NCBI GenBank assembly: GCA_964434385.1
Contig: CAYSUW010000007.1
Location: forward strand, 8,547-72,546
Length of the DNA stretch: 64,000 nucleotides
DNA from: GCA-002700125 sp964434385
GTDB taxonomy: Bacteria > Chloroflexota > Dehalococcoidia > Lucifugimonadales > Lucifugimonadaceae
Reading direction: 5' to 3'
Within the stretch, counting starts at the first letter, position 1; every line of letters starts with the position of its first letter. Below the pieces are notes generated by a model that made no database searches, was not told the origin of the DNA, and saw only the letters and a program-made list of their open reading frames with translations. The position numbers and the translations under genes were made by a program. Shown here in pieces: positions 25,678 to 34,237 of the stretch.

Positions 25678-26667
25678 ATGATTTTTGTATATTTTGGGAA
25701 TAATGAGTTTTCTATAAATAGGTCAATCGAAAATATTATTGATGAATCAAACAAAGAAGTCTTGAAAATAGCACTAGATAAAATAGATTTAGTTGATTTT
25801 CAGAATATTGTTTTTAATGTTCCTTTAATTAATGATGGGAGAATAATTTTTACTAAAAATTTAATAAAGAAAATTTTTAATACTGAAAATTATTTAGATT
25901 GGATTGATGTTATAAGTAAATCAATCGAAGTACCAGGAAACACAAAATTATTGTTTAGTGAACATTTTGAAGATATTCAAGAAATTAGTAAGTTTAAAAA
26001 GTCGAAATTTTTTCAGGACTTTAAGGATATAGCTCAACTTGAGGAAATCTTGTTGCCTAAAGGAAAAGGTAGTAGGGCAGAGATGCTTAAATGGATTAAC
26101 TTACGTTCACAAGAATTAGGTATTCAACTAAATTCAAAACAATCTTCACAGATAGAAAATATGCTTGAGAGAGATTTTTTTAGTTTGGATCAAGAACTTA
26201 CTAAATTAGCTCTTTATACTAAAGGTAGAAAAGTAATTGATCAGGATATTGTAAATATTGTGTCTGGTTCAAAAAATGAAATAATTTTTAATGTATTAGA
26301 TCTTATTATTGATGGAAACTATTTAAAATCAATTCCTATGATCAGGAAGTTATATGATCAAGGTGTTAATTCTGGAGAATTAGTATTTCTTTTGATTTCT
26401 TCAATTCATAGAATTTTACATATAAGGTCTTTAATTGATGAAGGAGTAAAAAAACCTGATGAAATATCTTCAACTGTAGGATTGACCAATAATTATTATT
26501 TTAGAAAATTGATGGGACAAGCTTCTCTTAAAACAGTGGATAATTTATTTATGTTATTAGAAGAGTTATTAGAAATAGATAAAAAAATAAAAACAGAAAA
26601 TATTGATGAAAAACAAGAAATTGAACTATTGTTAGTGAAACTTTCTTCAATCTCAGTAAAATATTAA
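25678..26667 (+). CDS. holA: DNA polymerase III subunit delta (HolA-like)
   Basis: A 329-residue protein matching the clamp-loader delta subunit. It opens with IFVYFGNNEFSINRSI, the family's first strand and degenerate P-loop position. There is the helical lid region around LEEILLPKGKGSRAEMLKWI, the MLERDFFSLDQELTKLALYTKG segment, and a C-terminal collar domain (GVNSGELVFLLISSIHRILHIRSL). HolA opens the beta clamp at primed sites. A weak AGGG site precedes the ATG. The lipoprotein gene follows after 5 nt. Confidence 0.82.
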   Translation: MIFVYFGNNEFSINRSIENIIDESNKEVLKIALDKIDLVDFQNIVFNVPLINDGRIIFTKNLIKKIFNTENYLDWIDVISKSIEVPGNTKLLFSEHFEDIQEISKFKKSKFFQDFKDIAQLEEILLPKGKGSRAEMLKWINLRSQELGIQLNSKQSSQIENMLERDFFSLDQELTKLALYTKGRKVIDQDIVNIVSGSKNEIIFNVLDLIIDGNYLKSIPMIRKLYDQGVNSGELVFLLISSIHRILHIRSLIDEGVKKPDEISSTVGLTNNYYFRKLMGQASLKTVDNLFMLLEELLEIDKKIKTENIDEKQEIELLLVKLSSISVKY

Positions 26668-26672
26668 TTCGA

Positions 26673-27512
26673 ATGATGTATTCAAAATATTTAAGTAAAA
26701 TTTTATTAATATTAATATTATTTGTTTCTTGTTCAGAAAATGAAAATTTACCCACTATCGAGAATACTTCTACTATTATTCCTAGAGAAAAAGAAGAATT
26801 AAATTCACCTGTAGAGCCTATTAATGAGGATTCTGAGACAGAAAGTGTCATGTATTATGTTCGAGCGCATAATTATCTTGAACAGAAGAATTATCAAAAT
26901 TCGGAAAATTTTTTTGAAACAGTTATTAGATTAGAACCAAACTTCTCAAGAGCTTGGCTCGGAAGATCAACAGCTAGGTTTTATCAAGAAAAATATGATG
27001 ATGCACTTTCAGATTTGAATCATGCTATAGAATTGAAAAATGATCTTGCTGATGCTTATTTATTGAAATCAATTATATTTTTAGAATTAGGACAACAGGC
27101 TAATGCAGAAGATCAAATTGTTTATTTTGAAGGATTGGTTTCTCCTGAATGGCCTATTTTGATAAAAGCTAGAATCAAGGGAGAGAGAGGAAACATAGAT
27201 GATGCTGAAGAACTGTTTTTAAAAAGTATTTCTATATCTTCTAATCCTATGATGGCTTATTGGTGGAGAGCTATATTCAGATCAAATCTGAATCAGTTGG
27301 AAAATTCTTTAGATGATTTTAAAGAAGCTATATTTTTAGATCCCAATAATCCTAAATTATATTTAGATAGAGCAAAAGTTTTAATCAATAATAATCAAGA
27401 TTTAGAGGAAATTATTATTGATTTGGAAGAAGCTGAAATCTTAGCTAAGGAACCAAGATTACCTGCTGTTTATAAAGAAGCAAAAAAACTTTTAAAACAA
27501 GTTAAAGAATAA
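26673..27512 (+). CDS. TPR-repeat lipoprotein
   Basis: A 279-residue secreted lipoprotein. The N terminus is a signal peptide ending in the lipobox FVSC with Cys20, followed by an acidic, Ser/Thr/Pro-rich linker to about residue 50. Four to five TPR helices-pairs follow, with the recognisable W-x-G-R-x-x-A-x-x-x-x-x-x-Y-x-x-A-x-x-D pattern at FSRAWLGRSTARFYQEKYDD, then DLADAYLLKS and NPKLYLDRAKV. TPR domains scaffold protein contacts outside the membrane; the partner is unknown. The other two lipoproteins of this cluster follow immediately. Confidence 0.8.
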   Translation: MMYSKYLSKILLILILFVSCSENENLPTIENTSTIIPREKEELNSPVEPINEDSETESVMYYVRAHNYLEQKNYQNSENFFETVIRLEPNFSRAWLGRSTARFYQEKYDDALSDLNHAIELKNDLADAYLLKSIIFLELGQQANAEDQIVYFEGLVSPEWPILIKARIKGERGNIDDAEELFLKSISISSNPMMAYWWRAIFRSNLNQLENSLDDFKEAIFLDPNNPKLYLDRAKVLINNNQDLEEIIIDLEEAEILAKEPRLPAVYKEAKKLLKQVKE

Positions 27513-27522
27513 TAGGTAAAGT

Positions 27523-27837
27523 TTGAGATTATTTTTGATAAGAGTATTGATTTTAATATCATTAATTTTAGGATGTTCCAGTGATTCTCTTGAAGTGACT
27601 GGGCTGATAATAAGTGTGGAATCAAAAGAGGTAAATAAATTAGAAAAATTAACTTTAAAGGATGTGGATGGAAAAATTTGGATTTTTAATGGTGATAACA
27701 AATCTTTCCCACATTTTACTTCTCACCATTTAAAAGAACATCAAGTATCTGGTCATTCTGTAAATATTAAGTATGAACAAAAAGGTAAAGAATTATTATT
27801 AATCTCTATAGAAGATTCGGATGAAAAGGATCATTGA
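27523..27837 (+). CDS. small lipoprotein of unknown function
   Basis: A 104-residue protein starting at a TTG (27523). The signal peptide ends in LILGC with Cys18. The mature part is short and beta-rich (VTGLIISVESKEVNKLEKLTLKDVDGKIWIF), resembling a small OB-like or beta-barrel module. It lies 10 nt after the TPR lipoprotein and faces the convergent thioredoxin-like lipoprotein, so the three make a small envelope-protein cluster. No family assignment is possible by eye. Confidence 0.6.
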   Translation: MRLFLIRVLILISLILGCSSDSLEVTGLIISVESKEVNKLEKLTLKDVDGKIWIFNGDNKSFPHFTSHHLKEHQVSGHSVNIKYEQKGKELLLISIEDSDEKDH

Positions 27838-27842
27838 GAGAA

Positions 27843-28733
27843 TTATTTTAAGTTTTGTATCATTTTTTTTAATTCTTCGTAACCTATAAAACTTTCATGT
27901 TTTGAGACTATTTTACCTGAACTATTCACCAGAAAAGTCCAAGGTTCTGAAGGTAGATTCCATTCTGTCACAGCTTCTGATATTTTCCCTAAATTAGGAT
28001 TTCCTGAATCTAAAATTTCTTTTGGGTTATCATAAATTTCTACATGTATAAACACTATGTTTTCTTTGAATTCTTCGGATAATTTTTTAATGTTTTCAAT
28101 AATTGGAGAGCATGTTCCTGATTTACAAAGAGAAGGTGTGGAAAAATTGATTACTATAGGCTTTTCTCCAATAACTTCATGAAAATCAAATTTATACAAA
28201 TCTGGTTTAGGGTTTATATCTGAAGTAATTAAAGATAAAGATGATTTGTCAGAGATAATTTTAGTATGTATTTTAGGAGGTATGTTGCCTACTTCAGGGG
28301 TTTGTGATTTTTCTTTTACTTCAATAATTGCTTCTCCTCTAAAGTTTTCAGAGTCTTCATATAATACATTGATTTTCCAATAGCTTGAAGTTTTAAAATC
28401 TATATTAGTACTATATACACCACCTGAAATAGGCCAAGGTTCCCATTCTATAGAGATGGATTTTTTTAATTGAGGAGAATCTAAAGGAGAAATGAATACT
28501 TTCAATTTATTTTCTTCATTTAAAATAGGATTTCCCTCGAGATTTAATAGGGCAAACTTGATTTGGTTTAATCCTAGAGAAATATCAGAAGAAATAATTA
28601 TTACAGAAAGAGAATTCTGAGTTTTCAAAGATATATCATCTGGATTAGTATTAATTCCACAAGATACGAGAACTAGTAAGAGTATTGTTTGAGTAATTAA
28701 TATCTTTAAATACTTTAAGATTATTTTATTCAT
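27843..28733 (-). CDS. lipoprotein with thioredoxin-like domain
   Basis: A 296-residue lipoprotein (LVSC, Cys25). Residues 40-160 are a beta-rich domain with SISIEWEPWPISGGVYS, which looks like an immunoglobulin-type or FixH-like module. From about 170 it reads as a thioredoxin-fold domain: DFHEVIGEKPIVINFSTPSLCKSGTCSPIIENIKKL, then IVFIHVEIYD, and WTFLVNSSGKIV. The two cysteines are separated as C-x4-C, not the CxxC of redox-active thioredoxins, so this may be a non-canonical metal or thiol site as in SCO/TlpA relatives. Function is inferred only from fold. Confidence 0.65.
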   Translation of the reverse strand: MNKIILKYLKILITQTILLLVLVSCGINTNPDDISLKTQNSLSVIIISSDISLGLNQIKFALLNLEGNPILNEENKLKVFISPLDSPQLKKSISIEWEPWPISGGVYSTNIDFKTSSYWKINVLYEDSENFRGEAIIEVKEKSQTPEVGNIPPKIHTKIISDKSSLSLITSDINPKPDLYKFDFHEVIGEKPIVINFSTPSLCKSGTCSPIIENIKKLSEEFKENIVFIHVEIYDNPKEILDSGNPNLGKISEAVTEWNLPSEPWTFLVNSSGKIVSKHESFIGYEELKKMIQNLK

Positions 28734-28756
28734 ATTAATAATATTTTTAGATTTTT

Positions 28757-29824
28757 CTAAGAAAATCTAAGAATTTCTCTAGGGTTATTTATAAGTATAT
28801 TTTCTAGATCTTTTGTTTTGATTCCAAATTTTTTCATTCTTGGGATAATTCTTTTCAAAATATGATCCCAACCATGCCCTCCAAATCTCTTTAATCTATG
28901 TTTAGAACATATATCATGACCAATTAATATTTTATTAGAAAAACCTAAATCAATTAAATCTGAAATTATCTCAATTCTTTGATGATCACTAGGCATGTAT
29001 GTGGAATTTGCTAATGGATAGTATGATGATTCATGACCAAAAAGATCAAAATTCATATATATCCCTGTATTAGCTAAATCGAGTAATTTTGATCTTGAAT
29101 ATATAGTTCTTTCTATATGACCCATAATAGTTCGAGATGTGTTACCACCCCACCGTACAATAGAATTAACAATTTCTATAGGAGCATTTTCATCTCTCCC
29201 AGGATGAATTAATAAAGGTGCTCCAGTTTCTATTTGAGCTAATACTCCAGCATGCACACTTTTTCTTTCATCTGAACTCCATGGAAAATCACAACCTATT
29301 TCACCTATAATTCCACTGTGAATTCCTGTTCCATCTACTCCTTGAAGAATATCTTTTGTGATTTTTTCTGCAATTTGATTAACGTTATCTGTTTTAAAAT
29401 AATCTGGATGAGTTTTTTCTATGTAGTGGCCTGAACCCATAATTACATTTACACCTGTTCTCTGACTAATAATTTTGAGAGCAGAAGGATTTCTAGATAA
29501 ACCAATGGATGTTACATCAACTATTGTATTTCCTTGAGCTTTGTAAAAATGATTTAGTTCATTTATAGAAATTTCAATATCATCAATAAGTAAATTATCC
29601 TTGTTAGAAACCCAGAATTTTTTTATCCAACCTAGATTAGAAAGACTTAGTTTTTCATCTTTAAGATGTAATTCTTTTGGGTTATGAGGATTCTGAAAAA
29701 CAACATTAAAATCTATTAACAAATGTTCATGGCAAATTACTTTTCCCAATTCATTTATGTTTTTGGGACCTAAAACTGTTAAAGTTTTTCCAGTTAGTTC
29801 TTCTTTTTTGTATGATTTTGTCAA
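28757..29824 (-). CDS. phosphotriesterase family metal-dependent hydrolase
   Basis: A 355-residue amidohydrolase-superfamily TIM barrel. VICHEHLLIDF (about residue 30) gives the HxH metal ligands, GEIGCDFPW (about 172) the bridging position (Glu in place of carboxy-lysine), and LIHPGRDE, GHIERT and LIGHDICSKHRLKRFGGHGW the remaining His and Asp ligands. The family cleaves phosphotriesters or, more often in nature, lactones. It starts at a TTG that overlaps the stop of the upstream enolase-superfamily gene (TTGA), so the two enzymes are probably made together. A lactonase acting next to a sugar-acid dehydratase is the most economical reading, but this is inference. Confidence 0.82.
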   Translation of the reverse strand: MTKSYKKEELTGKTLTVLGPKNINELGKVICHEHLLIDFNVVFQNPHNPKELHLKDEKLSLSNLGWIKKFWVSNKDNLLIDDIEISINELNHFYKAQGNTIVDVTSIGLSRNPSALKIISQRTGVNVIMGSGHYIEKTHPDYFKTDNVNQIAEKITKDILQGVDGTGIHSGIIGEIGCDFPWSSDERKSVHAGVLAQIETGAPLLIHPGRDENAPIEIVNSIVRWGGNTSRTIMGHIERTIYSRSKLLDLANTGIYMNFDLFGHESSYYPLANSTYMPSDHQRIEIISDLIDLGFSNKILIGHDICSKHRLKRFGGHGWDHILKRIIPRMKKFGIKTKDLENILINNPREILRFS

Positions 29825-31029
29825 GATTCAACCGTTTTAATTATTGTATCTTTACAGTCCATAAATTTTTCAGTAAAAATTGTGCCAATTCCAATTCCTT
29901 TTGGAGGATACACAAACCCTGATTCTATTTTAGGCATTGTTTCTATAATATCTCGATACCAAGTGTTATTAAATGCTCTAACTGTTTCTTGAATCATGGC
30001 ATTTGGAGCATTTAGGCTCATATGAATAGAACTCAAGAACGTTATGGGGCCTACACAGTCATGTGGAGCTATAGGTAGTTGATATGCTTCAGCCATTGTA
30101 GATATTTTTTTAGCTTCAGATATTCCACCTACCCAAGATATATCAAACATACATATATCTACTGCTCTTTTCTCAAAAAGCTCTCGGAAATTCCATCTAA
30201 GTGCAAGTGTTTCACTGGCTGTAACAGGTATTCTTGTTGATCTTTTATATTCGGCTAATGCATCCAAGTTATCCATAGGTATAGGGTCTTCATTCCAGAA
30301 TGGTTCTATTGGCTCAAGAGCTTTAGCAATTCTTTTTGCTGATGGTAAATTCCACATTGAATGTAACTCCACCATAATATCCATTTTTCTTCCAACAGCA
30401 TCGCGAATTTTTTGGAAAGGTTCTAAACCTTTATCAATATCTTCAGAGGAGATAAATTGTCCATTTGTTTTTCCAGCAAATTGGTCAAAAGGCCAAATTT
30501 TCATAGCTGTAACACCTTCTCCTAAAAGACTCTCTGCTAATTTTCCTGCATCAGTCATAAATGCTTGCTGATCTTCATATTGAGATTCTGGTTTATAATC
30601 TACATTCCCGGGAATATTTCTATATGCTTGAGGCCTATTAACCCCATATGAGTAACCAGCGCAGGTATTATAAATTTTTATTTTTTCTCTGAATAATCCT
30701 CCCAGCATTTGATATAAAGGCTGGTTTGTTAATTTCCCTGCTAAGTCCCATAAAGCTATATCTATAGCTGACAGAGCCCTAACTTCTGCACCATTGGGCC
30801 TCACAGTAATTCCAAGTTTACAGATATCAACCCATAGTTTTTCGATGTTAAGGGGATTTTCTCCCATAATTGTTGGCGCAATATCTGTTAGAATATGTGT
30901 TTCTACTGTCTCTGGTCCCCAAGAAGTTTCTCCAATCCCATATTCTCCAGATTCATCATAGATTTTCACCCATATTATTTTTGCATATTTAGAATTTGTT
31001 AAAGTTTCTATTTTTGTAATTTTAGCCAT
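29821..31029 (-). CDS. enolase-superfamily enzyme, mandelate racemase/sugar-acid dehydratase-like (copy 1)
   Basis: A 402-residue enzyme with an N-terminal capping domain and a C-terminal modified TIM barrel. The metal-binding residues are visible at VELHSMW (about 221), FWNEDP (about 246) and ASETLAL, and the catalytic histidine region is APHDCVGP (about 322). At the second barrel strand, where mandelate racemase has KxK, this has MKIW. It abstracts the proton alpha to a carboxylate with Mg2+; the substrate is unknown but a sugar acid is likely. Translationally coupled to the phosphotriesterase-like gene downstream. Confidence 0.86.
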   Translation of the reverse strand: MAKITKIETLTNSKYAKIIWVKIYDESGEYGIGETSWGPETVETHILTDIAPTIMGENPLNIEKLWVDICKLGITVRPNGAEVRALSAIDIALWDLAGKLTNQPLYQMLGGLFREKIKIYNTCAGYSYGVNRPQAYRNIPGNVDYKPESQYEDQQAFMTDAGKLAESLLGEGVTAMKIWPFDQFAGKTNGQFISSEDIDKGLEPFQKIRDAVGRKMDIMVELHSMWNLPSAKRIAKALEPIEPFWNEDPIPMDNLDALAEYKRSTRIPVTASETLALRWNFRELFEKRAVDICMFDISWVGGISEAKKISTMAEAYQLPIAPHDCVGPITFLSSIHMSLNAPNAMIQETVRAFNNTWYRDIIETMPKIESGFVYPPKGIGIGTIFTEKFMDCKDTIIKTVES

Positions 31030-31109
31030 AATTTATATAAAAATTGGTTTGTGTTTAGAAGTGTCTAAAATATAAAGTATAGTCAATAAGAATATAAAGG
31101 GAAGATCTT

Positions 31110-31901
31110 TTGAATACATTTAATTCGATAGTTATAGGTTTTATTCAAGGTATTACTGAATTCCTTCCAATTAGTAGTAGCGGACATATGGTTGTTCTTT
31201 CAGATGTTTTTAATCTTACAACTCCTTCTTTAAGTATAGATCTAGTTGCTCATCTAGGTTCATTGTTTGCAGTGTTATGTTTTTTTGGTATTAAAAGTTT
31301 TAAAGAGATTCAAGTTTCAGGCTTCGAGTATGAAAAATTTAAAAGCATTCTCTTCAGACTCTTTATTGCTTCTATTCCTATAGGATTTATAGGATATTTA
31401 TTCAAAGATAGTTTAGATACTACAGCTAGAACTTTAGTTATTGTAGGTAGTAGTTTTATTTTTTCAGGGTTATTTTTAATTTTTTCAAGTTATATAAATA
31501 ATATTATAAAAGATAAAGATAAATTGTTTGGCATAAGAAAAGTAATATTTATTGGTTTATTTCAGGCTTTTGCAATATTTCCAGGAGTTTCTAGATCTGG
31601 GATGACAATTTCTTCGGGTATGTTGATAGGGATTAATAAGAAAAAAGCAGTAGAATTTTCTTTCTTACTTAGTATTCCTGTAATTTTGGGAGCAAATATT
31701 TTTCAGATGATTGAAATGTTTAGTTCTTCATTTAAATCATTAGATTGGATGAATCTATTTTTAGTATTTTTAGTTTCTCTGATCATCTCTCTTATAACTA
31801 TAAATTTTACTTTGAAACTGGCTGAAAAAATTAAATTCTGGCTATTTGGAGTTTATGGAATAATATTTGGTGTGTTTACACTAATTTTGCAACTTTTATA
31901 A
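31110..31901 (+). CDS. uppP: undecaprenyl-diphosphate phosphatase
   Basis: A 263-residue polytopic membrane enzyme that recycles undecaprenyl pyrophosphate, the lipid carrier of cell-wall synthesis; also called BacA. The first motif IQGITEFLPISSSGHM and the second FPGVSRSGMTIS are both intact, in the usual positions. It begins at a TTG (31110) behind AAAGGGAAG. It overlaps the convergent enolase-superfamily gene by 6 nt and stands alone among catabolic genes. Confidence 0.93.
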   Translation: MNTFNSIVIGFIQGITEFLPISSSGHMVVLSDVFNLTTPSLSIDLVAHLGSLFAVLCFFGIKSFKEIQVSGFEYEKFKSILFRLFIASIPIGFIGYLFKDSLDTTARTLVIVGSSFIFSGLFLIFSSYINNIIKDKDKLFGIRKVIFIGLFQAFAIFPGVSRSGMTISSGMLIGINKKKAVEFSFLLSIPVILGANIFQMIEMFSSSFKSLDWMNLFLVFLVSLIISLITINFTLKLAEKIKFWLFGVYGIIFGVFTLILQLL

Positions 31902-33035
31902 ATCAGCTACAGATCCATCATTTTTTAGAGGAGTATCTAGTATTTTTTCTATTCGAGGATATTTTTTCAGAGTTTTCATGTTGAGTTCTATTCCTAATCC
32001 AGTTCCTGTTGGGATTTCAAGATAACCGTTATTTAATTTTAGAGGTTTTTCTAGCAATTCACTTTTTGGAGGTATTTTTTCAGTGGGAGTATATTCTTGG
32101 AGAGCAAAATTAGGTATACAAGCATCTAATTGTAAGCAAGCAGCAGTGCTGATTGGACTTAAAGGATTATGAGGTATCACTTTTATGTGATGAGATTCTG
32201 CCATTGCAGATATTTTTTTGCAACCAGATAGTCCTCCTGCTAGACAAAGATCAGGTCTCACATAAGAACATGCTTTATGTTGTAATAATTGTTGAAATTC
32301 AAAAATTGTAGTGAACCTTTCTCCGGTAGCTATAGGTAGGTTAGTTTTTTCCTGAATATCTCTCATTATTTCCGGACTGTCAGGTAGCATAGGATCTTCA
32401 TAAAAAAAAGGATTAAATTTTTCTAATCTTTTCCCTAACATTATTGATTCCGAAGGAACCATTTGTCTGTGTATTTCTATACATAAATCAATTTTATTTC
32501 CTATAGCTTCTCTAACTGCCGAAACTCTATTCTCTGCATCATCTATCCATTCAGACACACTGTCATAAGTAAAAAAATCTGATGAGTAGGGAGAAAACCT
32601 GATAGCTGTGAATCCTTCTTTAACTTTTTCTACTGAATCAGATATTAAATCGTCAATTGTTTCTCCTTCTACATGAATGTAGCATCTTACTTTATTTCTT
32701 GTTTTTCCTCCCATTAAGTCATAAATGGGAACTTCAAGTCTTTTTCCTTTGATGTCCCATAATGCAATGTCAATTGCTGATAAAGCTCCATTGATAATAG
32801 AACCCATGAAATGAGAGTTTCTGTATAAATATTGATAATGATGTTCTATTGCTGAGGGGTCTTTACCAATTAAGTAGGGAGTAATTGTCTTTATCATGGC
32901 TTCAGTAGGGAATTGCCATCCATGCACTCCACCTTCTCCAATCCCTATAGTGCCATCTTCACATATCACTCTTACAATTAACCACTTGTCCCACAAGTAA
33001 GTTTCAATATCTTCTATAATAGTTGATTTAGGCAT
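31896..33035 (-). CDS. enolase-superfamily enzyme, galactonate dehydratase-like (copy 2)
   Basis: A 379-residue paralogue. The metal and catalytic segments read CIEIHRQM (about residue 188), FYEDPML (about 211), ATGERFT and PHNPLSP (about 289). IEIHR, with an acid and a histidine two residues apart, is the D-galactonate/mannonate-dehydratase arrangement, in which the histidine acts as acid. The second-strand motif is IRFSP, with Arg in place of the usual first Lys. It is immediately downstream of sucB (1-nt gap), on the same strand, so it may be cotranscribed with the sucAB operon. Confidence 0.86.
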   Translation of the reverse strand: MPKSTIIEDIETYLWDKWLIVRVICEDGTIGIGEGGVHGWQFPTEAMIKTITPYLIGKDPSAIEHHYQYLYRNSHFMGSIINGALSAIDIALWDIKGKRLEVPIYDLMGGKTRNKVRCYIHVEGETIDDLISDSVEKVKEGFTAIRFSPYSSDFFTYDSVSEWIDDAENRVSAVREAIGNKIDLCIEIHRQMVPSESIMLGKRLEKFNPFFYEDPMLPDSPEIMRDIQEKTNLPIATGERFTTIFEFQQLLQHKACSYVRPDLCLAGGLSGCKKISAMAESHHIKVIPHNPLSPISTAACLQLDACIPNFALQEYTPTEKIPPKSELLEKPLKLNNGYLEIPTGTGLGIELNMKTLKKYPRIEKILDTPLKNDGSVADL

Positions 33036-33036
33036 T

Positions 33037-34236
33037 TTATAGATTTATAAGTAGTGCGTTAGGGTCTTCTATAAGGAGTTTGATGTTTCCAAGGAATTGT
33101 ACTGCTGAAGAACCATCAATTACTCTATGATCATAAGTGACTGCAAGATACATCATTGGTGCAATAATAATATTGCCGTTTTTAGCTATAGGCCTTTCAA
33201 TAATTCTATGCATTCCTAGGATTCCAACTTGTGGAGGATTTAGAATAGGCGTAGACATCATTGAACCAAAAACTCCCCCATTAGTAATAGTGAATGTTCC
33301 ACCTTGCAATTCTTCTAAGGAGATAAGTTTTTTCCTAGCTCGAGTTGCCAATTCTCCTATAGCTATTTCTATTTCTGAAAAAGTTTTGTCTTTTGCATTT
33401 CTAAGTACCGGAACTACTAGTCCTTCATCTGTAGAAACTGCTATACCTATGTCATAATATTTCTTGATTACTAATTCATCATTTTGAAGTTCTGAATTTA
33501 TTTCAGGGAATTTAATTAAGCTGTTTATGACTGCTTTAACAAAAAAACTCATGAAACCAAGCTTCACATTGTATGTTTCAGAAAATTTTGGTTGAAAATC
33601 CTTTCGAATTTCAATAATTTTTGAAAGATCCACTTCATTATAAGTTGTAGTCATAACAGTTTCTTTTTGGACTTCTGCTAATCTTTTAGCAATAGTTAAA
33701 CGCCTTCTAGATAGTTTTTTCCTTATTTCTGACTTATTTGAGAAATCGGTTTCTAGATTTTTTTCTAATGAATCTTCAGGGTTTGGCAAGGAACCTTTTT
33801 GATCTTGGATATAATTCTCAACGTCTTCTTTAGTAATTTTCCCTTCTTTACCTGATCCATTGATATCTGAAATATCTATGTTGTTTTTTTCTGCAATTGT
33901 TTTGGCAATTGGAGTAATATTAAGTTCTTCATTAATGATAACTACTTTTTCCTCTTGTTTTGGCTGAGGATCTTTAAGGGGTTTTGTAGCTACTGATTCT
34001 TCTGTTGATATAGTAGCTAGGATTTGACCTTCAGTAACTGTATCTCCTGTCTGTTTGTTCAAAGATGTGACTTTTCCATCTACAGGGGAGTGGACATCCA
34101 AATTAACTTTATCTGTTTCTAGTTCAAGTAAAGGATCTCCTTCTCTAACAATATCTCCTACTTGTTTATGCCATACTCCTACTGTTGCCTCTACAGTAGA
34201 TTCTGACATTTCTGGAACTTTTATCTCTTCAGTCAT
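33037..34236 (-). CDS. sucB: 2-oxoglutarate dehydrogenase E2 (dihydrolipoyllysine-residue succinyltransferase)
   Basis: A 399-residue E2 core. The lipoyl domain is at the N terminus with ELETDKVNLDVHSP, whose lysine carries lipoate. The small E1/E3-binding domain is at about residues 105-140 (NITPIAKTIAEKNN ... GSGKEGKITKEDVENYI), and the C-terminal catalytic domain ends with VTYDHRVIDGSSAVQFL, the HxxxDG active site. It transfers the succinyl group to CoA in the TCA cycle. The start lies 1 nt after the sucA stop. No lpd (E3) gene is next to it, so E3 must be encoded elsewhere. Confidence 0.94.
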   Translation of the reverse strand: MTEEIKVPEMSESTVEATVGVWHKQVGDIVREGDPLLELETDKVNLDVHSPVDGKVTSLNKQTGDTVTEGQILATISTEESVATKPLKDPQPKQEEKVVIINEELNITPIAKTIAEKNNIDISDINGSGKEGKITKEDVENYIQDQKGSLPNPEDSLEKNLETDFSNKSEIRKKLSRRRLTIAKRLAEVQKETVMTTTYNEVDLSKIIEIRKDFQPKFSETYNVKLGFMSFFVKAVINSLIKFPEINSELQNDELVIKKYYDIGIAVSTDEGLVVPVLRNAKDKTFSEIEIAIGELATRARKKLISLEELQGGTFTITNGGVFGSMMSTPILNPPQVGILGMHRIIERPIAKNGNIIIAPMMYLAVTYDHRVIDGSSAVQFLGNIKLLIEDPNALLINL

Positions 34237-34237
34237 T

